This document shows positions 1 to 8,500 of a stretch of 31,732 bases of DNA, one piece after another. The notes under the pieces are model-generated. The model was given only the letters and a program-made list of their open reading frames with translations. It did no database searches and had not been told where the DNA came from. The stretch lies in contig CAZDBA010000043.1 of assembly GCA_964503615.1 (NCBI GenBank), positions 1-31,732 of the forward strand. Direction: 5' to 3'. How positions within the stretch are numbered: the first letter of the stretch is position 1; each line of letters starts with the position of its first letter. A program made the translations under genes and the position numbers. The stretch is from CAZDBA01 sp964503615 (GTDB taxonomy: Bacteria; Planctomycetota; Planctomycetia; Pirellulales; Pirellulaceae).

Positions 1-43
1 CGGTGGCAATGAGGCAGGCGATGATTGCGGTTCTTTTGGCCAT
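1..43 (-). CDS. 5' end of an exported protein (partial)
   Basis: An ATG on the minus strand at 43-41 opens a frame reading MAKRTAIIACLIAT and running off the window edge. A short basic N-region followed by a hydrophobic stretch looks like the start of a signal peptide. Only 14 residues are visible, so no function can be given. It lies 106 bases beyond the stop of dmpH on the same strand and could be a separate transcript or a trailing operon member. Confidence 0.4.
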   Translation of the reverse strand, partial: MAKRTAIIACLIAT

Positions 44-149
44 CGTCCCGACAACATAGTTATAAACGACATCGTGTCGCATAAAACGAAATGCGACTTT
101 GCCTATCCTACTGGAATGGCCTTAGGTAGACAAATTTAGTTTAGGCAAT

Positions 150-923
150 CTACTCGATCGAAAACGAGACTGTGCCGAGGTTTTGAAACTCGGCTCGAAT
201 CTGGTCGCCTGGTTTCATGAACTCGGCGGCTGTTGCTGCGCCGGCTAATACGATCCAGCCTGCCTGGAGTGGCTGGCCCGCTTCGTCAGCCAAGCGGGCT
301 GCGTGGACCAGAGAACGGTAGGGGCTGCCAAGGATTGCGGCGGTCGAACCGCACTGCCGCATGCGGCCATTGATGCTCATCGTAATCCCGAGATTCTCCA
401 GTGACACTTCGGGCGGCGACCAACTGCCCAGTACGTACCCTGCGGCCGACGTGTTGTCGGCGATTACATCTTCGAGAGAAAATTTGAAATCTTCGTAACG
501 ACTGTCGATCACTTCCAAAGCAGGCGCCACTGCTTCGACCGTCGACATCGCCTCTGGAATCGAAACTTCGCCCGCGAGATCTTCGCCCAATAAAAAAGCG
601 ACCTCCGGTTCAACACGTGGGTGAATGTAACGTGACATGTCTGCAACGCCCCCTTCGGTGATCAACATTGCGTCGGTCAGCCGGCCCCAGATCATATCGT
701 CGACGCCCATCTGTTGCATCTTGGCAAGGCTGGTGAAGCCCATCTTGATCCCGGTCTGAAACTCATGCCGCTCGCATCGACGAGCCACCGACGCCGTTTG
801 AATTTGATAAGCGGTCTCGACGTCAAACGCACCTGCGGGAAACTGGGGGATCGGCGTGGCGGTCAACGCGGCTTGGTCTAACGTTTCTGCGTAGGTTTCA
901 ATCGTGTTATCGGATGAAGTCAT
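150..923 (-). CDS. dmpH: 4-oxalocrotonate decarboxylase (2-keto-4-pentenoate hydratase/FAH superfamily)
   Basis: This 257-residue protein is of the usual length for the DmpH/XylI family, which decarboxylates 4-oxalocrotonate to 2-hydroxypenta-2,4-dienoate in the oxidative branch of catechol meta-cleavage. The conserved segment GIKMGFTSLAKMQQMGVDD, the acidic metal-site stretch HPRVEPEVAF and the VIDSRYEDFKF...DNTSAAGYVLG block are all present and are closer to the decarboxylase than to the hydratase, its paralogue. It is the last of four genes in the operon, 43 bases after dmpG. DmpH normally works in a complex with the hydratase DmpE, whose gene heads the same operon. Telling decarboxylase from hydratase is by motif likeness only; a second hydratase activity cannot be excluded. 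Confidence 0.85.
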   Translation of the reverse strand: MTSSDNTIETYAETLDQAALTATPIPQFPAGAFDVETAYQIQTASVARRCERHEFQTGIKMGFTSLAKMQQMGVDDMIWGRLTDAMLITEGGVADMSRYIHPRVEPEVAFLLGEDLAGEVSIPEAMSTVEAVAPALEVIDSRYEDFKFSLEDVIADNTSAAGYVLGSWSPPEVSLENLGITMSINGRMRQCGSTAAILGSPYRSLVHAARLADEAGQPLQAGWIVLAGAATAAEFMKPGDQIRAEFQNLGTVSFSIE

Positions 924-966
924 AGTTTCCAGAACGGTGGGGTAAGTTGTTTAAATGACAGCGTGA

Positions 967-1980
967 CTACTTTTTAAGATCCAAAGCGACGTCGACGATC
1001 ATATCTTCCTGGCCGCCGACCATCTTACGCTTGCCCAGTTCGACCAGAATCTCTCTGGCATCGACGCCGTAGTTTTCGCTTGCGCGTTCGGCGTGCAGCA
1101 GAAAGCTGGAATAGACTCCCGCGTATCCCAGCAGCAACGTCTCCCGATCGACACGAACGGGACGAGTTTGCACGGGCCGAACCAAATCGTCCGCTGCGTC
1201 CATCAAAGCGAACAGATCGCAACCGTGTTGCCAACCGTATTTGTCGCAAACGGCCAACAGCACTTCCAGCGGAGCATTGCCCGCGCCCGCGCCCATGCCG
1301 GCCAGCGATCCATCGATACGAGTCGCGCCGCACTCGATTGCGGTGATCGTGTTTGCCACACCCAAACTTAAATTGTGGTGCGCGTGCATGCCTGTTTCGG
1401 TTTCGGGTTTCAGGATGTTGTTGTAGGCTTGGAATCGGTCTCGAATGTCGCTCATCGTCATCGCCCCGCTACTGTCGGTGACGTAGACGCAATGAGCACC
1501 GTACTCCTCCATCAGCTTGGCTTGTTCGGCCAACTGTTTTGGTGGGTTTAAATGCGCCATCATCAGGAACCCGCCCACATCCATTCCGTTTTCGCGAGCC
1601 CACTCGATATGTTGCTTGGCGACGTTGGCTTCGGTGCAATGCGTCGCCACGCGGACCGAGGTTGCACCCAGTCTCTGAGCTTGTTTGAGGTCGTCAACCG
1701 TACCGATTCCGGGCAACAACAGAACGGTAAGTTTGGCATGCTGCAAAACATCGGCAACCGCTTCGATCCACTCCCAATCGGTATGCAGTCCAAACCCAAA
1801 GTTGAAACTTGAGCCCGCCAATCCGTCGCCATGTGTGATCTCGATCGCATCTACCTTTGCAGCATCCAGCGCTTTGGCGATCGCAACAACGTCATCCAGT
1901 TTGTACTGATGGCCAATCGCGTGCATGCCGTCACGGAGGGTTACGTCTTGAACATACAGTTTTTTGTCTGCGCTTTTCAT
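967..1980 (-). CDS. dmpG: 4-hydroxy-2-oxovalerate aldolase
   Basis: This 337-residue HMG-CoA-lyase-like TIM-barrel aldolase splits 4-hydroxy-2-oxovalerate into pyruvate and acetaldehyde. The N-terminal DVTLRDGMHAIGHQY motif supplies Arg16, Asp17 and His20, and GMHAHHNLSLG supplies His199 and His201. These match the catalytic and divalent-metal residues known from Pseudomonas DmpG. Its start overlaps the stop of dmpF by four bases (ATGA), as expected for translational coupling. DmpG and DmpF form a complex in which toxic acetaldehyde is channelled between the active sites, and equal expression from coupled genes fits that. Length and motifs are complete, with no sign of decay. Confidence 0.95.
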   Translation of the reverse strand: MKSADKKLYVQDVTLRDGMHAIGHQYKLDDVVAIAKALDAAKVDAIEITHGDGLAGSSFNFGFGLHTDWEWIEAVADVLQHAKLTVLLLPGIGTVDDLKQAQRLGATSVRVATHCTEANVAKQHIEWARENGMDVGGFLMMAHLNPPKQLAEQAKLMEEYGAHCVYVTDSSGAMTMSDIRDRFQAYNNILKPETETGMHAHHNLSLGVANTITAIECGATRIDGSLAGMGAGAGNAPLEVLLAVCDKYGWQHGCDLFALMDAADDLVRPVQTRPVRVDRETLLLGYAGVYSSFLLHAERASENYGVDAREILVELGKRKMVGGQEDMIVDVALDLKK

Positions 1981-2915
1981 ACTGCGAATTCCTTGTTCCG
2001 TTTTTCGACCAGTCGCTCAGCCGTTGCCATCGCAGCGGAGGTCATAATGTCCAGATTGCCTGCGTAGGCTGGCAAGAAATCGGCGCTGCCCTCGATTTCC
2101 AGAAAGACGGAAACCTTGGTTCCGGTTTTGATATCGTTCACCTTAGGATCGGTCAAGTTAGAAACGGTATCGAATTGGACCGATTGTTTTAGTCGATAGC
2201 CGGGCACGTAGGCTTGCACTTGGCTTACCCTCTGCTCGACCGCTTTTGAAATGGCAACTTGATCGCAATCGGCTGCGACCAGACATAGAACTGTGTTCCG
2301 CATCAGCAAAGGAGGTTCAGCTGGATTCAGGATGATAATCGCTTTACCATGTCTTGCCCCACCCACTTCTTCGATCGCCCGCGAAGTGGTTACGGTAAAC
2401 TCGTCGATGTTGGCTCGTGTTCCCGGCCCGGCCGAAAGGGAAGCGATCGAAGCCACGATCTCTGCATAGTGAACTGGCAGCACCGAGTTGATTGCGGCCA
2501 CGATCGGGATCGTCGCTTGGCCACCACACGTGACCATGTTGACGTTAGGAGCCGATAAATGTTGGTCCAGGTTGACAACCGGTACAACAAACGGTCCCGC
2601 GGCGGCGGGTGTTAAGTCGATTATCTGTTTGTTGTGTTCTTTCAAGATCCGGTCGTGGTTCGAATGAGCCGCCGCGCTGGTTGCGTCAAAGACGATTCCG
2701 ATCTCAGGGAACTGGGGCAATTGAACAAGCCCGTCGATCCCTTCGTGGGTTGTGGCCACACCCAATTCGCGGGCGCGGGCCAAGCCGGCAGAATCGGGAT
2801 CGATGCCGACCATGGCAACCATTTCCAGCGTCGCCGAACGGCTATGGATTTTAAGCATCAAGTCGGAGCCGATGTTGCCCGAGCCAATGATCGCGACCTT
2901 TACTTTGCTTTGCAT
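1977..2915 (-). CDS. dmpF: Acetaldehyde dehydrogenase (acetylating)
   Basis: This 312-residue protein converts acetaldehyde, NAD+ and CoA into acetyl-CoA. It has an N-terminal Rossmann motif GSGNIGSD (from residue 11) and the catalytic cysteine in MVTCGGQATIP (Cys130, equivalent to the nucleophile of DmpF). The SLSAGPGTRANIDEFTVTTSRA block of the family is also intact. It sits 55 bases after dmpE and overlaps dmpG by four bases. The pairing with dmpG indicates the channelling aldolase-dehydrogenase complex rather than an ethanol-metabolism enzyme. Confidence 0.95.
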   Translation of the reverse strand: MQSKVKVAIIGSGNIGSDLMLKIHSRSATLEMVAMVGIDPDSAGLARARELGVATTHEGIDGLVQLPQFPEIGIVFDATSAAAHSNHDRILKEHNKQIIDLTPAAAGPFVVPVVNLDQHLSAPNVNMVTCGGQATIPIVAAINSVLPVHYAEIVASIASLSAGPGTRANIDEFTVTTSRAIEEVGGARHGKAIIILNPAEPPLLMRNTVLCLVAADCDQVAISKAVEQRVSQVQAYVPGYRLKQSVQFDTVSNLTDPKVNDIKTGTKVSVFLEIEGSADFLPAYAGNLDIMTSAAMATAERLVEKRNKEFAV

Positions 2916-2970
2916 TTTGCCATCGTTTGGTTTTGCTTTTCGATATTTCGTTTAACGACTGTGTCACAAG

Positions 2971-3765
2971 CTAATCGGAGAACATCGCTGTGACGGTGCC
3001 TAGCCCATTGATCGAAGCGTGAAAGACGTCGCCGGGATTGACGTTGACCATTGGGCCTAGCGCACCGGTGAGAATGACTTCACCTGCCTGCAGCGGATCG
3101 CCTCGCTGGACCATTTGTTTGGCCAACCATACCGCTGCGTTGAGTGGGTGACCCAGGCAGGCCGCTCCGCTGCCTGTGGAAACGGGTTGGCCATCCCGCT
3201 CGATTACCATTCCGCAATTTTGCAATTCTAAGCCGTCCAATTTCCTGGGTGGACCACCCAAAACGTAAACGCCCGAGGAAGCGTTGTCGGCGATCGTGTC
3301 GTAGATACTGATTTTCCAGTCAGCAATACGGCTGCCAACAATCTCCAGAGCGGGCAGCACATAGTCGACAGCTCTGATGACATCTGCCATGCCCGGTTGT
3401 GGCATATCCAAAGGCGAATTGAGGACCAATGCGATTTCGCATTCGATTTTGGCTTGCATGACTCGCGAGAACGGAATCTCTTCGCCCTGTTGATACTCGA
3501 TGTCTTTCCAGAGCATCCCAAAGTCAGGTTGGTCGACGCCCAGTTGTTTTTGCACTGCGGGAGAAGTTAAGCCGATCTTGCGACCGCTGACCACACGCCC
3601 CGATTTTTTGTGGATCGCCGTGTTGTGAGCTTGCACTTCGTAAGCGATGTCCAGCGAGGCCTTCTCCGCTTGTCCGACAAGCTGTTCCGTGATCGGTGGA
3701 ATCGGCTCACTTGTCGACTCGGCATTGCGAATCAGTTCGGCGATCTCTGCGACGTTTGTATTCAA
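2971..3765 (-). CDS. dmpE: 2-hydroxypenta-2,4-dienoate (2-keto-4-pentenoate) hydratase
   Basis: This 264-residue FAH-superfamily hydratase adds water to 2-hydroxypenta-2,4-dienoate to give 4-hydroxy-2-oxovalerate. GRKIGLTSPAVQKQLGVDQPDFG and the metal-site run QAKIECEIALVL are typical of the MhpD/DmpE branch. The start is a TTG at 3765-3763; a GGGAG Shine-Dalgarno sequence six bases upstream supports it, and the family length agrees. It is the first gene of the dmpE-F-G-H operon, so the promoter should lie in 3766-3900. The gene order equals that of the lower half of Pseudomonas dmp/xyl meta operons. Confidence 0.92.
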   Translation of the reverse strand: MNTNVAEIAELIRNAESTSEPIPPITEQLVGQAEKASLDIAYEVQAHNTAIHKKSGRVVSGRKIGLTSPAVQKQLGVDQPDFGMLWKDIEYQQGEEIPFSRVMQAKIECEIALVLNSPLDMPQPGMADVIRAVDYVLPALEIVGSRIADWKISIYDTIADNASSGVYVLGGPPRKLDGLELQNCGMVIERDGQPVSTGSGAACLGHPLNAAVWLAKQMVQRGDPLQAGEVILTGALGPMVNVNPGDVFHASINGLGTVTAMFSD

Positions 3766-4124
3766 GCTTTACTCCCAAGCAGGTCTGAACGGCCCAATAG
3801 AAACCGCGTTGTTAGAGCAATGGTTAGCGTCCAAGGTACTTATCACGCAGGGTTTAGAATTGCGTGGGCAGATTATAGAAGATCGCTCCTGCTTTCTACA
3901 GCCTCGATTGTTCCGATTCCTGATGATCTGGTAAATCGGAACGATTTCTTTGGCAACTTGGAGGTCAACGCTTGAAATGCGTTGTCATTGAAATTGAAAA
4001 TTTTACACGCCAGCAATTAGCTGGATTCGTGTTGATTGTCGGATTCCCAGATTCTATTGTTTTGTCCTACTTCATCAGGCTAAGCTGCTCGCTGCCCAAA
4101 TTGAATCCTACCAAGGCTAATCTT
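3766..4124. other. Divergent intergenic region between dmpE and the DUF481 gene
   Basis: This 359-base spacer separates two divergently read genes and must hold the promoters of both. A plus-strand frame from 3972 continues into the DUF481 gene, but its first 51 residues are not signal-peptide-like and precede a better start. I see no regulator gene, clear operator dyad or sigma-54 site. Confidence 0.5.
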
Positions 4125-4892
4125 ATGAACCGGTTCTTTTCACTTTTAACAATCGTTTTTATGACTGTGACGGCGACTGCTCACGCGCAAATCAGTTTTG
4201 GTCTGCCAGATGGTTTTGCTCAATCATTAGTCGAAAACCCGTGGGATGGCTCGTTTGCTGCTGGATTGAATGGTAAAGCGGGAAACAGTCAGAATCTTGA
4301 TATCAATTTGACATTGAATCTTGCACGCGAAACAGACGTTGCGAAAACAACGGTGCTGGCCAGTTACTTTTACAGTGCTAACGCGATCTCAACGGTTACC
4401 GATCGTTTCTTCGGACAAGCGCGTCAGGAAAGAAGCTTTGCAAATCGCCCCAAACTGAGCGCCTTTGCCCAAGGCCAATACGAATGGGATCGTTTCAAGG
4501 CGTTCGACTATCGTCTGGCGTTGCACGGCGGTTTGGGGTACGAAGTGTACAAGCTGGATGATCGCTTTCTTAAGGTTCGCTTCGGTGCTGGTGCGTCCAG
4601 AGAATTCGGAGCTGTGGATGCTGAATGGTTGCCGGAATTGCAGTTCGGAGCCGATTGGGAACGACAAGTCACCGAAACGCTCAAGCTGTTTGCAAATCTG
4701 GACTTCTATCCCAACGTTTCCGACTTTTCCGATTTTCGATTTGTCACCAATGCCGGATTGGAGTTTGTGGTTGACGCGGAACGGAATATTAACTTCCGAA
4801 TGTTCGTGCTTGATCGTTACGACAGTACACCTGTTGCCGGCGATCGAGAAAACGATATCGACTACGGTTTGGCACTTGTGTTTGGTTTCTAG
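4125..4892 (+). CDS. DUF481/YdiY-like outer-membrane beta-barrel protein
   Basis: The start chosen is ATG 4125, preceded by AAGG eight bases upstream. It yields 255 residues beginning with a clear signal peptide (MNRFFSLLTIVFMTVTATAHA, then Q). An upstream in-frame ATG at 3972 would bury this signal and is less likely. The mature part alternates short hydrophobic strands with the family-like phrases SFAAGLNGKAGNSQNLDINL and LALHGGLGYEVYKLDD, and ends in Phe, as outer-membrane barrels do. DUF481 proteins are of unknown function; some are salt-induced. It is read away from the dmp operon and probably independent of it. Confidence 0.8.
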   Translation: MNRFFSLLTIVFMTVTATAHAQISFGLPDGFAQSLVENPWDGSFAAGLNGKAGNSQNLDINLTLNLARETDVAKTTVLASYFYSANAISTVTDRFFGQARQERSFANRPKLSAFAQGQYEWDRFKAFDYRLALHGGLGYEVYKLDDRFLKVRFGAGASREFGAVDAEWLPELQFGADWERQVTETLKLFANLDFYPNVSDFSDFRFVTNAGLEFVVDAERNINFRMFVLDRYDSTPVAGDRENDIDYGLALVFGF

Positions 4893-4917
4893 AATTTCAA
4901 CGTAGGTCACCTCTCCG

Positions 4918-4946
4918 AGGCGAGTATTAACGTCTGGGAGGCGTGC
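4918..4946 (-). repeat. Dispersed repeat, copy 1 (inverted relative to copy at 30835)
   Basis: Read on the minus strand this stretch begins GCACGCCTC and ends GTTAATACTCGCCT. Nearly the same string, with a few bases inserted, occurs on the plus strand at 30835-30866. Both copies directly follow the end of a plus-strand gene. A small CCTC-TCC-GAGG hairpin lies next to this copy at 4910-4920. Confidence 0.5.
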
Positions 4947-4986
4947 AACTTTGTCGCGCTAAAGTATTTCCACCTCGGAGCTCAAC

Positions 4987-5529
4987 TTGGCTTTTATCGA
5001 CTATCTGCCTTTTGACGAGATTCCTCCGGCTGATCAAGTCAAAGATCGCGACAACATCATTCAGATACACGGTATTCACTCTCGTGTTCTCCGGTTGCAC
5101 TACGATCTTTACGTTGAGCTGATGCACGGCGAGAGCCCTTTGAGTCTTGTCGAAAGGGAGATGGTCGGGGTTTGTGTCTCGGCCCTCAACGGCTGTCACT
5201 ACTGAACGGTACATCATCAACGCGGTCTGCGTAGAGGATTGAAAAAAGCGAAACGCAATGAGGCGGAAATCGAAACCGTTCTGCGAGTGCTTTCCGACGG
5301 CTCCGGTAAGTTCCCTGACTTAGCCGATATCTTTTCCGCGCGAGAGATCGCAATCCTGAGATACAGTGTCAAGTTAACCAAGACACCCGCAACGATCGAG
5401 TCGGCTGACGTGAATGAGTTGCGAGAGAACGGCTTGAACGATCGCGCAATTCACGACTTGGCCTGTGTCGTCGGATACTTTGCATTTGTTAATCGCGTCG
5501 CAGACGGCTTGGGAGTCCAAGTTGAATAA
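4987..5529 (+). CDS. AhpD-like (carboxymuconolactone decarboxylase family) selenoprotein, UGA at codon 73
   Basis: One frame of 180 residues is crossed by a single TGA at 5203-5205. The start is TTG 4987 with GGAG six bases upstream; the protein opens MAFIDYLPFDEIPP, as peroxidase-related AhpD-like proteins do. The first part ends NGCHY before the TGA and the frame resumes TVHHQRGLRRG, continuing to the typical end VVGYFAFVNRVADGLGV. With the TGA read as selenocysteine, Glu58, Cys70, Sec73 and His77 have exactly the spacing of Glu118, Cys130, Cys133 and His137 in Mycobacterium AhpD. Sec therefore replaces the peroxidatic cysteine in a C-x-x-U motif. Expected role: thiol/selenol peroxidase or disulfide reductase in the cytoplasm. 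A SECIS-like hairpin follows the TGA. The alternative is a pseudogene with one nonsense change, but nothing else is damaged. No sel genes are in the window. Confidence 0.85.
5206..5242 (+). promoter_or_regulatory. Putative bacterial SECIS element
   Basis: Immediately after the in-frame TGA the RNA can fold around a GGUCU loop at 5224-5228. The upper stem is ACGC/GCGT (5220-5223 with 5229-5232). An A-A mismatch follows, then TC/GA, an A-G mismatch and ACT... pairing (5213-5215 with 5237-5239), giving nine pairs in all. The loop starts 18 bases after the TGA. From memory, the E. coli fdhF SECIS has the same GGUCU sequence at the same distance. Such a hairpin inside the coding region binds SelB and delivers Sec-tRNA. 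Confidence 0.75.
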
Positions 5530-5566
5530 GCCATTCGCCTTCTCTGTGCTGCGCGGTAGCAAGGAC

Positions 5567-8500
5567 CTAACCCACCATCATCTCGAATGCGTTTTCGCCC
5601 AAGCAATCTTTCAGTCTTTTACACAATTGGTCGTTGATGTCCACGCGCACTTTGTGGGCAGCGAGTTTGACTTCCATGCCGTCATCCAGCTTGATCTCCA
5701 GCTGTAATTTTCTGTTGCCAGGATAACCGCGTACGATTTCGTAAACTTTGGCGACCGCCTCTTTCCCGTGCGCTTTTTGATTGATACGTACGCAGATCCC
5801 AGTTGTCAGATGGCTGCTGTCCAATTGTTCAATGGGAATGACGCGATCCACAATCAGATTCGCTTCGTCACCTCCACGCCGGTCGAGCGACCCTTGCAAG
5901 ACCACGACTCCGTCCGCCTGGATCATGTTTCCGTGTTGGGCGTATTCTTTGGGCCACATCACGCATCGAATCGCACCATCAACGTCTTCCAGATCGAACA
6001 TGGCGTAACGAGTCGGCTGGCTGGGATCACGAACACGCTTCACATTTGAGAGTTTGATCGATGCGATCATTCCACCGACGCTAATGCGGTCTCGATCTTT
6101 TAGGCCACCCAGTCGGTTTGTTGAGTGCGAGCAATATTGGCGGAGCTGCGCTGTGTACTCGGCCAGCGGGTGACTGGTCAGGTAGTAGCCAAGCACTTCT
6201 TTTTCGAAGATCAGTTTTTGCCGCTCTTCCAGTTCCTCGACGTTGGGCAGGTCGACGACTTGTTCTGCTTCGTCATCTTCTTCAAAGCCACCAAAGAGGT
6301 TGCCCTGCCCTGCTTTTTTATCCGCCAGCGCCGAAGCTCCGCTTTGCATCGCGCGGTCCAATACGTTTAGCAGCTGATTTCGGTTAGCTCCAAAGCTATC
6401 CATCGCGCCCGCTTTGATCAGCGTTTCGACCGAGCTGCGATTACATTTTGACGATTCGACTCGCTCGCAAAAGTCAAAGATATCTTTGTACGGGCCGTTT
6501 TTGTCACGTTCCTCGACAATCGAAATAGCAGTCGAGCCACCGCAACCTTTGATGGCCGAAAGCGCAAAATGGATATTGCCATCGGCAACCACGAACTTGA
6601 CCCCCGAACTGTTCACGTCGGGTGCGATAACTTCGATCTCCATTCGCGTGCAGTCTTCGATATGCTCAATCAAAGCGTCTTTGCGAATAAAGTTTCGACC
6701 GGGAATGTCACCGGTCAGCAACGCCGCCATGAATTCGACCGGATAATGTGTCTTGAGATAGGCTGTTTGATAGGCGATCATCGCGTACGCGGTAGAGTGA
6801 CTTTTGTTAAAGCCATACCCGGCGAACTTGAGAATCATGTCCCAAAGATTTTGAGCGTCTTTCTTTTTGATGCCCATCTCGTCGGCACCGGCCATATACG
6901 TTTCGTAGTTCTGGGCGATCAGTTTCTCTTTCTTTTTACTAATCGCTTTAATGCACGTGTACGCAGCGGCCAGCGGGATTTTGCCCAGCCGATTAAGGAT
7001 CTGCATGACCTGTTCCTGATAGACCATGACCCCGTTGGTCTCTTCGGTAATCTCCCGCATCACCTCGTGCAGGTATTCCGGTTCCTTGCGACCGTGTTTT
7101 ACATCGATGTACTGCTGGACCATTCCACCTTCGAGCGGGCCCGGTCGATAGAGTGCGTTCGTCGCAATGATGTCGCGGAAATGATCCGGTTTCATCTTTT
7201 GCAACAGATCACGAATTCCACCCGATTCCAATTGGAACACGCCTTTGGTTTCACCGCGTTGCAAAAGCGCAAACGTCTTTTTGCAATCCAGTGGGAATTT
7301 CAAAATGTCAATCCGCTCACCACTGGTCTGTTCAATGATGTCCACCGCATGGGCCAGGATCGTAAGGTTCCGCAATCCCAAAAAGTCCATCTTCAGCAGC
7401 CCAGCCGCCTCGACGTCGTTCATCGACCACTGGGTAATCACGTCGTCTTTGCCCGTGACTCGCGTCAGCGGAACGTATTCGTTAAGTGGTTTGTCACCAA
7501 TCACGACCGCCGCCGCATGAGTACCTACATTGCGTGCGAGCCCTTCCAGCTTCAAAGCGAAATCGATCATCTCACGGATTTCCGGATCGTTCTTGTAGGT
7601 CGCAGCCAGTTCTGCACTTTGCTCAAGCGCCGCAGCCAGTTTGATTCCCAGTTGGTCCGGGACCATTGCCGTGATCTGGTTTACTCTTGAAAGCGGAATG
7701 CTCAGCACACGGCCCACATCTTTGAGCGCCGCTTTGCAAGCCATCGTGCCGAAAGTCCCAATTTGGGCAACACAGTCTTCACCGTATTTGTCTTTTACAT
7801 AGCGAATAATCTCGCCACGGGACTCCTTGCAAAAGTCGATATCAATATCAGGAGCTTCCAGTCGATTCTCGTCCAGAAATCGCTCGAACAGCAAGTTGTA
7901 TTTGATCGGGCAGACGTGGCTCAAGTAAAGAGCATAACAAACAATCGCACCTACTCCGGAACCACGAGCGGTAGTGGGAATGCTTCTTTTGCGGGCTTGA
8001 ACCACGAAATCCCAGCAAATGAGGAAGTAGTTAGGGAAGCCCAGTTTGTTAATGACGCCCAGTTCGCGATTCAGCCGTTTCATGACGATTTCGGAAAGTT
8101 CACCCCCGGGGCACATTTCTTCGTCGCCCGCGTAACGCTCTTTCAGGCCCTTGATGCAAAGTTCCTCAAGGAATTTTTCCGCGTCCGGTGTTTCGTCTTC
8201 AGCAAATTTGTAAACGGGAAAATGCCGCTTGGTAAGATCCAAGTCGATATCGACTGAGTCCGCAATCTCCTGGCTTCGCGCAACGGCGTGCTCCAGACCG
8301 GGGAATTTGTCGTACATCTGTTCGGGAGAGCGGAGAAAGTAATCATGGCCGTCCATCTTCATCCGTTTTTCGTCGGTGCGAAAACGACCTGTGTTGATGC
8401 ACAGCATCACGTCCTGACAACTCCAGTCTTCCGGATCGACATAGTGACAATCACTGGTTGCGACCAACGGAACGCCAACCTTTTGTGCGACTTCGACCGA

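Noticed and set aside
3972..4124. N-terminal extension of the DUF481 protein
   Set aside because: It would hide a good signal peptide, and a ribosome site sits before the internal ATG at 4125.
5203..5205. UGA read as tryptophan (altered genetic code)
   Set aside because: TGG is the ordinary Trp codon here and TGA serves as a true stop in dmpF, the ABC ATPase gene and yyaL.
6569..7690. A 373-codon plus-strand open frame
   Set aside because: It lies entirely antisense within dnaE, has no recognisable domains and its composition follows from the dnaE codons.
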